Shown piece after piece: positions 11,227-21,539 of a stretch of 64,000 nt of DNA (within the stretch, counting starts at the first letter, position 1; each line of letters begins with the position of its first letter). The stretch is taken from positions 12,885,373-12,949,372 of the forward strand of contig JBCFYV010001001.1 of NCBI GenBank assembly GCA_039000515.1. Reading direction: 5' to 3'. A model generated the notes under the pieces. That model saw nothing but the letters and a program-made list of their open reading frames with translations. It was not told the origin of the DNA and ran no database searches. This DNA comes from Timema cristinae. Its lineage: Eukaryota; Arthropoda; Insecta; Phasmatodea; Timematidae. The position numbers and the translations under genes were made by a program.

Positions 11227-11307
11227 AAACTCTGAACTTCATATGTACAATAAGATTTTCTCTGTGGCCATTGAAATGTCTTATTGTACATATTAAGTTC
11301 AGAGTTT
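11227..11307. other. 81-nt near-perfect hairpin
   Basis: Arms at 11227-11254 and 11280-11307 pair over 28 bp with one mismatch (aactctgaacttcatatgta versus, in reverse complement, aactctgaacttaatatgta), separated by a 25-nt loop. Size is in the pre-miRNA range, but the near-perfect pairing is more typical of a recent inverted duplication or MITE remnant. Transcription unknown. Confidence 0.75.
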
Positions 11308-11589
11308 ACTTGAAATAATTTTGGAAAGGATTGATCCCCACCTTTCAAATAAAAGCTCACTACGTAATCCGTTCAGCTTAAACCTTCCAGTGAACATCCA
11401 TGGAACGGGATAAACGTTCATATAACGGGGTTACTGCACCAGTGGCCAGAGAAGAATCTTCCCCTATTATGCCCCGATCTACTTTTAATGTTACTGGACA
11501 TGAGTGAACACAACCTTTCCCTTTCCAGATCAGAGTCCACTACATTGTCCACTCAACTAAAACCTTCTGGAAAGGTCCATCGAACCTTA

Positions 11590-12090
11590 TGACTCATCAT
11601 TAGCGGTCGTAAGAATATTCTTCCTATAGAAACATTGCACATTATGATCCTATCATTAACGTCCAGTGAAGAATTCCTCTAAAAGTGCATTGCATATTAT
11701 TTTACTTCATCATTAGCGTCCATTGAAGAGTTCTCCTGTAGATGTCCATTGCATATTATGACTTTATCATTAGCGTCCAGTGAAGATGTCTCCTTATGAC
11801 CATATGCATATTATGACTCATCATTAGCTTCATTGAAGAGTTCTCCTGGGACGTCCATTGCATATTAGACTCATCATTAGTGTCATCAAGAGTTCTTATA
11901 CCATGTAGGAAGTTCCATTGCGGAGATGTTGACTATATTACGGCTGTCACAATGATCAGGTCCCTTCCTGTTATTAACCTCTATTGCATATTATGACTCC
12001 ATCATTACATTCATTGAAGAGTTTCTCCTGGGACGTCACATTGCATATTACGACTCTTATCATTAGTCATGCAAAGAGTCTTACTGTATA
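11590..12090. repeat. Degenerate tandem array, period about 52-58 bp
   Basis: At least seven diverged units with the words catcattagcgtcc, attgaagagttctcctg and cattgcatattatgact (for example near 11650, 11706, 11764, 11819, 11871 and 12000). Unit length varies and the array is interrupted near 11900-11970, so it is old. Unrelated in sequence to the 54-bp satellite 1 kb upstream. Confidence 0.8.
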
Positions 12091-12759
12091 ATCACAGAGT
12101 GTACCTGTAATGTTCCTTAGCCGGGAGATGTGTGCACTATGTTTTAATTACACGTGCTGTCAACAAGATCATGTAACCCCCAGTCTCTCGAGTTATTAAT
12201 GCGCTTGCGCACAAAGAACATTATTATCTCCTGGTTCACCACCGAGTGCTGACATATATTAATTCACAGGTTGATTCTAAAACAGCTCACTATTCCCCAC
12301 AAGAAAACCTATTTAAATCGCAATTCGGTGTAGAATACTTTGATTTGTAGATTTTAGATTTTTCTTTGATTAATATTTTTGGTATGTATTAAAAACATTT
12401 TTCTAAAAGATATTATTAAATTATAATATATTCCAGATGGATCTATAAAGTTGGCCGTATCCTTGTGAATGGGTGTGTTGTGATACACAAATAATAAATC
12501 TTCGGATTCTAGAATTGGGTGTTTGGGTGATATACCGTACATTGTCTTCATGACAAGCCATGGGATAATTAACTCTATGTTCAACAACACATGGTTAATC
12601 ACTCAATTATATATCAAAAATAATGTATGTTTGAACATAGCTCTCTGTGTGTGGTACTATTTATCGGTCAAGGTTTATCTGTAGTAAATTAAATTTATTC
12701 TTTATCAGATTTTAAAACAGCGTTTAGAAATAAAATGCGGTCCAATTTTCAACTGAAGT
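12091..12759. other. No gene recognised
   Basis: AT-rich spacer between the degenerate array and the reverse-transcriptase remnant. The 82-codon minus-strand frame at 12354-12602 has no motif I recognise. The first part may belong to the 5' region of the downstream retroelement, but I cannot show it. Confidence 0.3.
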
Positions 12760-13400
12760 GCCTTTTAGAAAACCAAACTTTTTATTTGTGGCCTAAATCT
12801 ATAGCATTTAAGCAGGTAAAATACCTGGGAAATGTGCTGACTAAGGATGTTTACTGCACCAAGTAAATTAGGTCGAGGATCACCATGGCCAAGAAAGTTT
12901 TCAACAAGAAGGTTACTGCTGACGAACAAGTTGAGTTTGGAACTGAGGAAAAGACTGATGAAATGCTACATTTGGAGCATCGCACTGTATGGAGCAGAAA
13001 CTTGACTCTTAGTAAGATGGAAAAGAAATACTTGGAAAGCCATGATATGTGGTGCTGGTGCTGGAGAAGACTTGAGAAGATCAGGTGGATAGACAGGGTG
13101 ACAATTGAAGAATCCTCAGAAGAGTGGGTGGGAAGAGAACCATTTTAGATTTGATTCTTAGGTACAAGGCAAACTGGATTGAACACATCCTTAGGAGGAA
13201 CTGTCGTTTGCTTGACGTTATAGAAGGAAAAGTTGAGGGAATGAAGAGCTTAGGAAGAAGGAGGATTCAAATATTGGATGGCTGAAAGGAAAGAAGAAAA
13301 TTCTGGTAGCTCAAGGCGGAGGCAGAGGACAGGGTTCATTCGCGGTCTAAGTTCACTGACAAACATAATGTGTCATTCGTATGACAGAACACCTAATACA
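12760..13400 (+). pseudogene. Non-LTR retrotransposon reverse transcriptase C-terminus, decayed
   Basis: Fragments in changing frames give YLGNVLTKD (from the RT thumb-proximal region), RITMAKKVFNKKVT, LTLSKMEKKYLES, MWCWCWRRLEKIRWIDRVT, then KANWIEHILRRNC and VIEGKVEGMKSLGRRRIQIL. This order is the conserved C-terminal part of arthropod non-LTR elements, whose usual motifs are ALYGAETWTL, FEMWCWRR, WIGHILRRN and VIEGK (family knowledge from memory). Several frameshifts and stops, at least one duplicated codon pair (CWCW), and no upstream catalytic FADD region here. It encodes nothing functional. Confidence 0.82.
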
Positions 13401-13404
13401 AATT

Positions 13405-13530
13405 TTTGCTGTTTTATTAGTGCTATTTTATGGGTATTGATAACATCCATCAAAAGTCACAGCTGAAGATAACATGACGTGGAGCATAAAAGTATATTTA
13501 GTAACTTTTTTTACTTTCCGTTGAGCCTTC
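13405..13530 (+). repeat. Interspersed repeat R2, copy 2
   Basis: Core gggtattgataacatccatc then aaaagtcacagctgaagata. It directly follows the LINE remnant, so it might be part of that element's 3' region or an independent insertion; the other R2 copies have no LINE next to them, favouring the latter. Confidence 0.5.
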
Positions 13531-13644
13531 CTGTGAACATTGGAATGATGTTTCATATACCATCACCAATTTATAAAATAAGTTGTTTTTCCAGGCTTCG
13601 TGTTTTACTAGCCCTCCGAGCTACAAGCATTTAACCACACAAAT

Positions 13645-13882
13645 TGAGTGATGAGGAAGATAGAACTTAGAGGAAACGTAATCGCATTCACATTGAGAGA
13701 TGATGTAATAGAGAGAATGAGAGAGAGAGAAGAGAGAGAGAGAGAAGAGAGAGAAAGTTGGAAACCAGCTAGGAAAAAACATTCTCAGTATACTCAGACG
13801 GGATTTGAACCTCGACCTTCCCGTTACCAATAAACCAGACTAGTCAAGATTGACGTTTAATCAACATGAGCACCGAAGCGGA
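13645..13882 (-). mobile_element. SINE-B, tail-truncated, with expanded GA tract
   Basis: In reverse complement, the head region (gcttcggtgctcatgttga) and B-box-like ggttcaaatcccg are readable, followed by the body. The ccactctcc segment has expanded to about 45 nt of (GA)n/(GAGAGAA)n at 13708-13755, the same site as the expansion in the 4.7-kb copy. The two opposing short open frames here are both shadows of this repeat. Confidence 0.7.
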
Positions 13883-14164
13883 TCATAGGACTAATGATGT
13901 GATTTTAATTGTATTTATTGATTATTATAATATGCAAGAATGCACACAGTGTAAATATGAATATATCATATTAATTGATAGCTATTTAAATATATAATAC
14001 GGAGCACCACATATACTTTTTAGATCCTTTATCTAAATTATACTTATAGCTTGTAAGATTTGTGAAATGAAATAATAGATATTGTGATAGAAATATAGGC
14101 AGAAAATATAAATTGCATTTCACCAAATTATAATAATAATAAATCTGGAATTTAACAATCTGTA

Positions 14165-14484
14165 GCTTAGTTTGTGGCAAGATTAGCCAGTACCGTACTA
14201 ATGTACCATTGGTCAGGGGATGTGCGAATGTACTTAAGGTGCATCCTTTCCGTAGAAGCTCTTTCCATGTCCCGATGAGACTAGAGTGTGATGATAGTGA
14301 ATATAACGGGGTAATGAAACCAACTAAGATTATAACCTAACTTAAAACTTAATTAACCAAATCCTAGTGACCATGAGACTTATTCTCCTTTCGAGAAGAA
14401 TCCGCTGGAACCGGCTGGGAATCGAACCCGGGACCCTGAAATCTATAACCAGGTGTTCTAACCACTATACCAAGAGGCCAGTTA
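14165..14484 (-). mobile_element. SINE-D, near full length
   Basis: Minus-strand head ctggcctcttggtatagtgg (strong A box), then aacacctggttatagatttc, and a strong B box cgggttcgattcccagccgg. The body starts tccagcggattcttctcgaa and includes tctcatggtcactagg and gggacatggaaagagctt. It shares no tail with types A to C. The same body recurs at 46430-46692. It looks like a tRNA, but the 5' and 3' acceptor strands do not pair in register, so it is not a tRNA gene. Confidence 0.75.
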
Positions 14485-14569
14485 TTTTTTACCAAAGAAC
14501 TTACGTGAAATAGTTTACAGAAACATATTATTTTGTTCTGTTTATTTTTAACAATAAATTAAGGAGTAC

Positions 14570-14880
14570 CTAGATACGTGTCATAATCCAAACAGCTAGG
14601 GACAAATCTAAGCAAATCAAACTTCTTCTCTTTTCATCCAAAAGAAAACTACCCTCTTTAGTGTAAGCTAGAGGGATAGGGGAACCTGATTATAACCTTA
14701 TGTACCAAGTTTTAGCCTGATAGGTAAAATGACCTCGGCTCTAGTCCAAGTGACATATACACGGCATTGCAAAAAAACACTTTTTCGGTTTCAGGAGGTC
14801 ATGAAACGTCGGCATCTATCAAAATCAAAATATGATTATTTTTTATGATCACAATACTTTCTCTACCTAAGGGGTTGCCA
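14570..14880 (+). repeat. Interspersed repeat R3, copy 1
   Basis: Shares with 20060-20345 the order accttatg, caagttttagcctgat, aaaatgacctcggctctagt, a short gap, then ggaggtcatgaaacgtcggc, tctatcaaaatc and gatcacaatactttctctac. Such blocks with acagacagacat are common in arthropod intergenic DNA. No coding sequence. Confidence 0.6.
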
Positions 14881-14942
14881 GGAAATAATTGCTGATAGTA
14901 TTTTTAAAAATTAGTCATCATTAAGCTACCTTTAAGTGATCA

Positions 14943-15190
14943 CCCGCTTCGGTGACTTCATGGTCTAAGGCGTCACTCTCACATTTGATTATAGATTACC
15001 GATGACGAAGAGATCGGAGTTCGATTACGGTCAGGTGTACAGAGGTTTCTTTTTTTCATAAGTTGTTTCCCACACTCTCTCTTCACGGTAATGAGGGTAC
15101 ATTTACTCTAAATTCAACTTTACTCATTCCTAGCCCACTAGGGTAATTTCTACATAGACATATAACCCAAACGGGTGGTCTTCGATGATA
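14943..15190 (+). mobile_element. SINE-B, nearly full length
   Basis: Head ccgcttcggtgacttcatgg with tctaaggcgtcactctcaca, B-box-like gagttcgattacggtc, body cacggtaatgagggtacatt, tail catagacatataacccaaac then gggtggtcttcgatg. The last tail block is degraded. Confidence 0.78.
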
Positions 15191-16895
15191 AAAAAAATCC
15201 TGTGAAAAAACAATATTTTTATGATCATATGGAATACTCTTCAGATATAAATTTTGAAAAAAAAATTGCTAAATCTATGTTTTTAAATCGTCCAAAATGA
15301 ATCATAAAAACAATTATTTTAAAAAACCAAAAGAAATTCATTTTTCATCTAGTATGTAAAATACTCACCATATACCCATGTCAAAAAAACTCGAATTTTA
15401 AAAAGAAATTCATTTGTAGGACTAGAATCGAATTAAAATATCGTAATTTAAAGTTTGAACAAAGTACATCAAACAAACATTTTATGATATAAATCCAGTT
15501 ACCCACCCGTATTTTTGGAGTTTTGGGTTACATAGATTCATTCATAGAATCATTATATCTCAATGTCTGTTTACAATTACCATTCTCCCTCTATATAAGA
15601 AAGTAAAAATTTGAAAGTTAATCAATGAATAAATAAAAAAAAATCTCTTCGTGAATGTGTATGTTTTGATGCCATTGCTGTTGGTAAAGACGTAGAACAT
15701 AACACAGTTACGTATCACGTTGTAAAGAATAAAAGGTGCTGACTTCTCGCCAACATCTTCAACACAGATGATTTATTTGTTGAACAACAGTAGAAAGAAT
15801 CTACTCAACTCCCAAGAATTCCACTCACTAATGCTCAACGTGGATCATTCATCTCAACATAAAGACAATACTCCTTTTAATTCCTTTAGTTTTGTTTACC
15901 AGTTCTCTTGTGCATTTAACGCTTCTGTGTTCTTCTTTCTCTCCCAAATGCAGTATGGTTTTTGCAGGAGATGGGGGGAAGGGTTTGGGGGCGCTGTTGA
16001 GTGAGGAGTGCCCTCTCGATTGCGGCATTCTATGACACGATGACTGCACCCTTGCATTCAGGCCAAAGGGGGCCATTTTGACCACTTCCTATAATGTTAC
16101 TCAGCTTCATATTACTGGGGGTACAAATATGACTATAATTTTGTCACTAAATATTTTATTTTTTTAAAGTTGAAGTATTTTTTTTGTCCGTAAACATATT
16201 TTGTTTTATAAAACGTCTACAAATCAGGGTATTTGGTCCTAGAACAATAAACAAAAAAGATAATTTTAAAAATCAAGTCAATGGCTTACAGACTCAAAAG
16301 TATAAGTGTTTTGTGTAAATTTGTTACAGGATAATAGCATGTAGAACCAACAGTTACATTAAGAGGCCTCACAGGATAAACTTTTTTTTCTCGTACATTG
16401 GCATATAGTTGTGATAAAGCTTAGGTGCGTCAAGCTAAGATACAACCCGCTTCGCAAATTAGCTTTAAATTCAACAAGTCGGAAAATCCGCTGAGTAATA
16501 AATATACTTGCAACCCGTGTAATTTCGTTCCACTACGATGCACTAAAATGGAACATACGAATAAGAAAAATCATATGCAAGTACCATCACTTCAGGAAGT
16601 GGATCGCAAAGGTTTTTATGTGCCATTTTATTTTCCACCATTTAACTAATATGGAAGGAGATAAGTTAACTTAACATGTATGGTATAAAGATGTCAATCA
16701 TTATAATTTATAACGTATGTAGCATTTTACATAAATATTACATTATGTAAATTTGAATCGAATAGCTATAAAAAGGAAGACGAAGTATTTGTTTGAATTT
16801 GATGGCCTTCGTCTTTCCATCATTTACCTCGGTAAAGATCACTGCACTTTTCATCCATTGTCTACAAGACCATGAATCATGAAGTGCAAGAATGT
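15191..16895. other. No gene recognised; one GC-richer patch
   Basis: Mostly AT-rich. About 15900-16090 is GC-richer with a pyrimidine tract before an AG (ttctttctctcccaaatgca g), which could be a splice acceptor, but the following sequence has no sustained, recognisable frame. The 74-codon plus frame at 16425-16649 has no motif I know. Confidence 0.35.
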
Positions 16896-17290
16896 TTAAT
16901 GTGGTATTGTAGGGGACGCGAGAAAAGTTAAGCGTTTTTTTTTTGTGCAGTTTTTAAACTAACAATTTTGTTGGTCAAAATAAATAAAATATTTTTTTCC
17001 AGTAGAAACAAGAGTTTAATTTTCTCCACATTGCGATATTAACATTTAACAAAATATCTTTCAAGGGTATCCTGTAATATAATGAACACTTTTTCTATTA
17101 GTTTAAAAAGCTTTGTCGTCTAATATTAATATGCTCATGAAAGAAATTCAAGAACTGTTGAAATCACCATGTAAAGAAAATTAAACTCTGTGTTTGCTTA
17201 AGCAATATTTTATTTATTTTGGCTAAAAAAAATTAACATATAACTGCAAAAGAAACGCATTTTCTCGCGTCCCCTACAATACCACCTTAA
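16896..17290. mobile_element. TTAA-flanked foldback element, copy 2 (best preserved ends)
   Basis: 395 bp, TTAA at 16896-16899 and 17287-17290. The outermost 30 bases are near-perfect inverted repeats: gtggtattgtaggggacgcg on the left and cgcgtcccctacaataccac on the right. The two halves then pair through aataaataaaatat / atattttatttatt. The intact ends suggest a younger copy than the others. Flanking DNA is AT-rich. Confidence 0.85.
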
Positions 17291-17359
17291 GTTAGGAGAA
17301 CACAGTTCTTCTCATCAATTGTCTGCAAGTCCATGGATAATGGATTGTAAGGATATTTA

Positions 17360-17546
17360 TTATTATTATTATTATTAGCACCGCGTCTTACTACCCGTTC
17401 GGGTTATACACACTTACGCTAATGTGTAATGGTAGAGTGATTGTGAGATTAAATGGAGGACCTACAGTTTAACATGGAATCCGAACCACGGTGGCGACCT
17501 GGCATTCCCCACATTCACAAGATGTCTTGTCAGAGGTGAAGGAAGG
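17360..17546 (-). mobile_element. SINE-A, 5'-truncated, with exact target-site duplication
   Basis: Carries the type-A tail (gcaccgcgtcttactacccg on the plus strand) and body, but lacks the tRNA head, ending in the accctt-cc-ttcacctctgac part. The 13-bp repeat gtaaggatattta at 17347-17359 and 17547-17559 brackets it exactly, so the truncation happened during insertion (incomplete reverse transcription), not by later deletion. Confidence 0.9.
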
Positions 17547-17559
17547 GTAAGGATATTTA

Positions 17560-18929
17560 AGGTAGGAGATGGTTAAGGGGCTTATTATTATCCATTGTTT
17601 TCAATACAATGGTTCATGGATTCTAAATATGCGCCGACCGACGTGGTCAAATACGTTCATTTAATATTTGTGATAATATTTTCTCATATTATATCTACTA
17701 TTACCCTTTAGTAAAATTTCCCATTGAATGCAGACTTTTTTTTTTTAACACACTGGAATCAATAGGGATTATTTGAAATCGTTTGTTTATTCGATGAAGA
17801 ATAACTGTTTGGTAACTTTATTAACCCATAGACAAGTTGGCTTTACTATCTTGAATATGTCAGAGAACAGGCGATAAACTTGAAATGGTTTTTATAAATA
17901 TCATTTGAGTTTTGGACATGAAAATTCCGAACATATATTTAAAGTAGGTTTTTAAATTGAGGGATTTCCCAGTGATTCCAGATTTTGTGAAAAGTATTTC
18001 TAAAATAATTTTTGATCAAAGTATGAATTTTTGCACAACATTAAAAAAAAGATATTAATTGATTTTAAGCACTTGCGAACCCCTTAAATTTTTTTAATAC
18101 ATATCCGAATCTTAGTAAGATTCAGATTCGATTCGAGATTTCAAATCTCAATATATCTTAGATTCGGATTCGATGGGCTTAGCTCAAAATTCTAATCTAA
18201 AATTCATACTTACTTAACAAATTAATTTAATCAGAGCAGAAACCAGTTGAGTGGTAGTGTGAAGCGATAAATTAACTTGAGATCCAGGTCGTAAAGAATG
18301 ACGTGGAGGACAATTTTTGTGACAATGAATGTTTTTTGATTAAATAAGCGGTGTACTTTTTATTTGATTTTTCACTTTATGATATTGGTGCAATTTATTA
18401 CATTATATGTATTAATAAACCTAAAATGTGTCCAAAATGTTAATAAAATCCTTTTGAAATATTTTATTATTGGTTTGGATTCGTAAACTTACAATAAAAA
18501 AGATCATTAACAAACATTCGATTTGAAACTTTATAATAGTAAGTCCAGGATTAATTATTCAATTCAAAATTTAACCTCTGTTCAAAATAAAATATTTGAT
18601 CCAAATTTGTTTTAAGCATGGGATTCAATAAGAATTATATCCGATAAAATAAATCCAGCATGAGATTCTATTCAGAGTCAACTAGAAAAAAAAATAGCCA
18701 TGAGATCTGATTCGAATTACATTCTAGTAAGGTGGCTAAGATTCTGTTTTGATTCTAAATTGAAAATGACGGATTCACTCGGCTTATTTGGCTTTAATTA
18801 ATCGTAATTTTAATTTTAGACATGGCCTTTACTTAGATATTTTCTGTTTAAAATTTTACTTTTATTTCTCTTTCTAATACTATGTAGTTATAAAATACTT
18901 CACTATTATAATCAAAGTAGGCCTTTACA
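17560..18929. other. No gene recognised
   Basis: AT-rich. Between 18100 and 18780 the words gattcgattcgag, gattcggattcgat, gagattctattcagag and gatctgattcgaatt recur irregularly, a loose family of attcgaat-like words that may be an eroded tandem array. No frame of note. Confidence 0.35.
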
Positions 18930-18934
18930 AATAA

Positions 18935-19110
18935 GAACCCCCACTAGCGTGGAGAGAAGATGAGAAAACCACAACAATAAATCACATGTCAAAACCACCC
19001 TCAGTTCACTGAACCAAGATTCGAACCTTTGCCTCCTTGTCAACAAATGTCGAGAGCTATTTGCTAATCACGCGCTCGCCAATTTGGCCACCCAGTCGCT
19101 CACGCTCTCT
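18935..19110 (-). mobile_element. SINE-C-like head and partial body
   Basis: Reverse complement gives ggccaaattggcgagcgcgtg, then ggttcgaatcttggttcag (B-box-like) and the tggttttgacatgtg body. The 3' tail is lost. Followed at about 19095-19130 by a gagcgtgcgagag-type variant of the head, so the end may be locally duplicated. Confidence 0.55.
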
Positions 19111-19139
19111 CGCACGCTTGGCAATCTGGCCGAACCCTA

Positions 19140-19310
19140 ATACATACGTTATGGGAAATAGGAGCTTAGGAAGAAGTAGGATTCAAATATTGGATGACTT
19201 GAAGGAAATAAGAAAATTCTGGAAGATAAAGAAGGAGATAAAGGACAGGGTTCTTTAGCGGTCTAAGTTCACTGACAAAAATAATCGACCTGTCGTAAGA
19301 TAAAACACCC
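19140..19310 (+). pseudogene. Non-LTR retrotransposon 3' fragment
   Basis: Translation NRSLGRSRIQILDDLKEIRK, FWKIKKEIKDRVL, then after a stop RSKFTDKNNRPVV. It is the same segment as the last third of the element at 12760-13400 (SLGRRRIQIL, then EDRVH..RSKFTDKHN), so this is a second, 5'-truncated copy of one LINE family. Truncation at the 5' side is normal for LINE insertions. Confidence 0.78.
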
Positions 19311-20059
19311 TATTAAAAACATATTTACTGTGTTATTAGTACTATGTAAAAATGTGGCCCATATTTAATCTTGGAATGGAGTTTTATAACGTAAGGGCTG
19401 ACAAATTTTGACACCTATTAATTTCAGTAAAAATAACTGTTATTCAGTAATATCACCCCCCCTCCCCCCCAATAAGTTTACAGGTAGGTCAATATCTTTG
19501 GCGATTAAACTGAAAATAAAGCGGGAAAATAGAGATACTCGAAACTTTTTCTAAAGGAGGTTAAAATAAATGGTACAATACACAGCACAAACTTTCTCGT
19601 TACTTATCTGAATTAGACTTATAACTCGGAAGATTAGTGAAACGAGATAACATAGAGTGTTTTAGAGACATAATAGGAAAAAAGGAGCATCTCATTTCAC
19701 TAACAAGTTTACACGAAATAAATATACTCTTTGACATAAACATATAATTTGTTCTGTGCATTTCCAACTCATTATTTTACCAATACCTATTTAATAGGTA
19801 TGTATTTGAATATATCTCGAAAAATATTGATTTTATAGAATATTCCTTCAAATAAAAGTGTTATATCTATAAGAGTGCTACAACGGTTTTGTGGTAGATT
19901 ATTTCGTATCTCAAAGAGTGACGTATACGATAAATATAGGAAATTTCCAATTACGTTAAGTATTCCCAAAGTAATTTTCATGAAAAAATTAAATTCTTGA
20001 TTTTATTTACAAGGTTAAACAGTATCTAAATACTTTTAAATAAAATTGTTAGATCCGAC
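19311..20059. other. No gene recognised
   Basis: AT-rich; a poly-C run (cccccctcccccc) near 19458. Minus-strand frame at 19787-19981 lacks motifs. Confidence 0.35.
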
Positions 20060-20345
20060 TTTGAGAAAATTAATTTGACCTCTTTTCGTCCATAAGTAAG
20101 CTACAAATTTTAGAGTTGAGAGATAATTTAAAAAAAAAAATACTCTGGTGAACCTTATGAAAACCATAAATATCAAGTTCTAGTCCTATCAGTAAAATGG
20201 TTTCGGATCCAAACTGAGATAAAGACAGACATAAGGAATCATTAAACAACTTTTTTGGGGGGTTCAAAAGGTCACGAAACGTTGACATCCATAAAAATCT
20301 CGAACCCGATTTGTTTTGGCAATCACAATACCTCCTCTTTCTAAG
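20060..20345 (+). repeat. Interspersed repeat R3, copy 2
   Basis: Colinear with 14570-14880: gaaccttatg, caagttctagtcctatcagt, aaaatggtttcggatccaaa, gagataaagacagacataag, then ggtcacgaaacgttgacatc and ggcaatcacaatacctcctc. Diverged by many substitutions. Confidence 0.6.
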
Positions 20346-21380
20346 AGCTCACAAGAAAAAAAACCCGCATACTATATCAACACATAAGCTTACAAACACA
20401 TAAACACACTCAGCCCTAACGCATATATACTGTAGTTACCAATTGTAAGGTAGAAAGAACACATTATGTATAATATGTAAATATCTTTGTTATAACTACA
20501 AGGTTTTGTACAAGGATCTTTTCTTAATTTTATCATGAGTTTTAGAGGATCTGTGCCTGAAAATGAGTTTTTTTAAATGTCACTTTATGTCTTAAAGACG
20601 ATGTTTTATGCCCCTATCCAACTATAATAGTTCTAAATAGAATAACATATTATCGAACTATACGTGAAATAACACGAATCCAGTATTGTCTGTCAACTTA
20701 CAATTATAGCAGGTGGGTTGCTCCTCACAGGTTGGGAACTACTGCTCCACTCGCGTTCTCTTACTTCAGTTTGCGTGGTCTAGGTTATTTTCTTTTGAGA
20801 CTCTTAGAGAATGGTAGAGTGTGGTGTTTAGGTCGGCAGATACCGAGCTATCTGCCCTTGTCTAGTAACCGACTTCAAGGGCCACCCGCACCACTTGATA
20901 ATATAACTTATTAATAATTCTAAGAAGGCCGTCTAAAAGGAGATATAATAGGTCATGATTTTTAGAGGAAGCCGAGCATTTATACACTGTCTATGTATTT
21001 ACATATATATATTTATATAGGCTACTCTTACTTCCCATTTATATATAGACTATTGGTATATTAAATAAACTCTATTTTATAAGCTCATTTCCTATAACTA
21101 AAATTATGATAAAATGTCTGAACCATGTCTAATGAAAGAAAACTGGAGAGTGTTTAAAATGATGTATTTTAAAAAATTTCAAAATGGCCTTTTCGTAGGA
21201 TGAAACTATCGTTGTGTTTCAATTTTTCGCGATTTTTTTAACTTTCGTGAATTTTCAATTTTCACATTAAAAAAAAATCTTAGACCCTAGTGTTTTTTAA
21301 CTTTCATGATTGCTTAACTTACACGTTTTTTATTTCTCATGGTTTTTTTTAGCCTACAATTTAGCCTATGGAACGAATTA
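20346..21380. other. No gene recognised
   Basis: AT-rich except about 20710-20900, a GC-richer patch beginning caggttgggaactactgctc, a phrase seen in dispersed repeats. The 60-codon frame through it has no motif. Confidence 0.35.
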
Positions 21381-21382
21381 AC

Positions 21383-21535
21383 CTTGTAAATCTAGGACAT
21401 ATGTATTCCCAACAGTGAACAGTTCTGTCCATCCCTTCATGGATGCAGGAGTTCCTATTCTCTTATCTCCATGGTCCCACCCTCCTATTACACATATTTG
21501 TTTCCCTGCCACACCGACAGACTGCTCTCTTTGAC
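21383..21535 (-). CDS. Possible kelch-repeat exon, gene unidentified
   Basis: A 153-nt minus-strand segment with splice-like borders: cccccacag before it and an AAG|gttaat donor after it. The translation includes GQREQSVGVAGKQICVIGGW and ends GNTYVLDLQ. That resembles a kelch blade: P-G-x-x-x-x-S-V, a strand, ICVIGG, a long loop, then YVLDL. The frame stays open upstream to 21578 and closes just after the donor, as expected of an exon. No partner exon was found within the window. It could be a real exon in a gene with long introns, an exon of a decayed copy, or chance. Function cannot be given beyond a possible beta-propeller protein. Confidence 0.4.
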
Positions 21536-21539
21536 CTGT

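Noticed and set aside
14408..14484. A tRNA gene on the minus strand (strong A and B boxes)
   Set aside because: The acceptor strands do not pair in register with the A box, and the sequence continues into a body repeated at 46.4 kb, so it is a SINE-D head.
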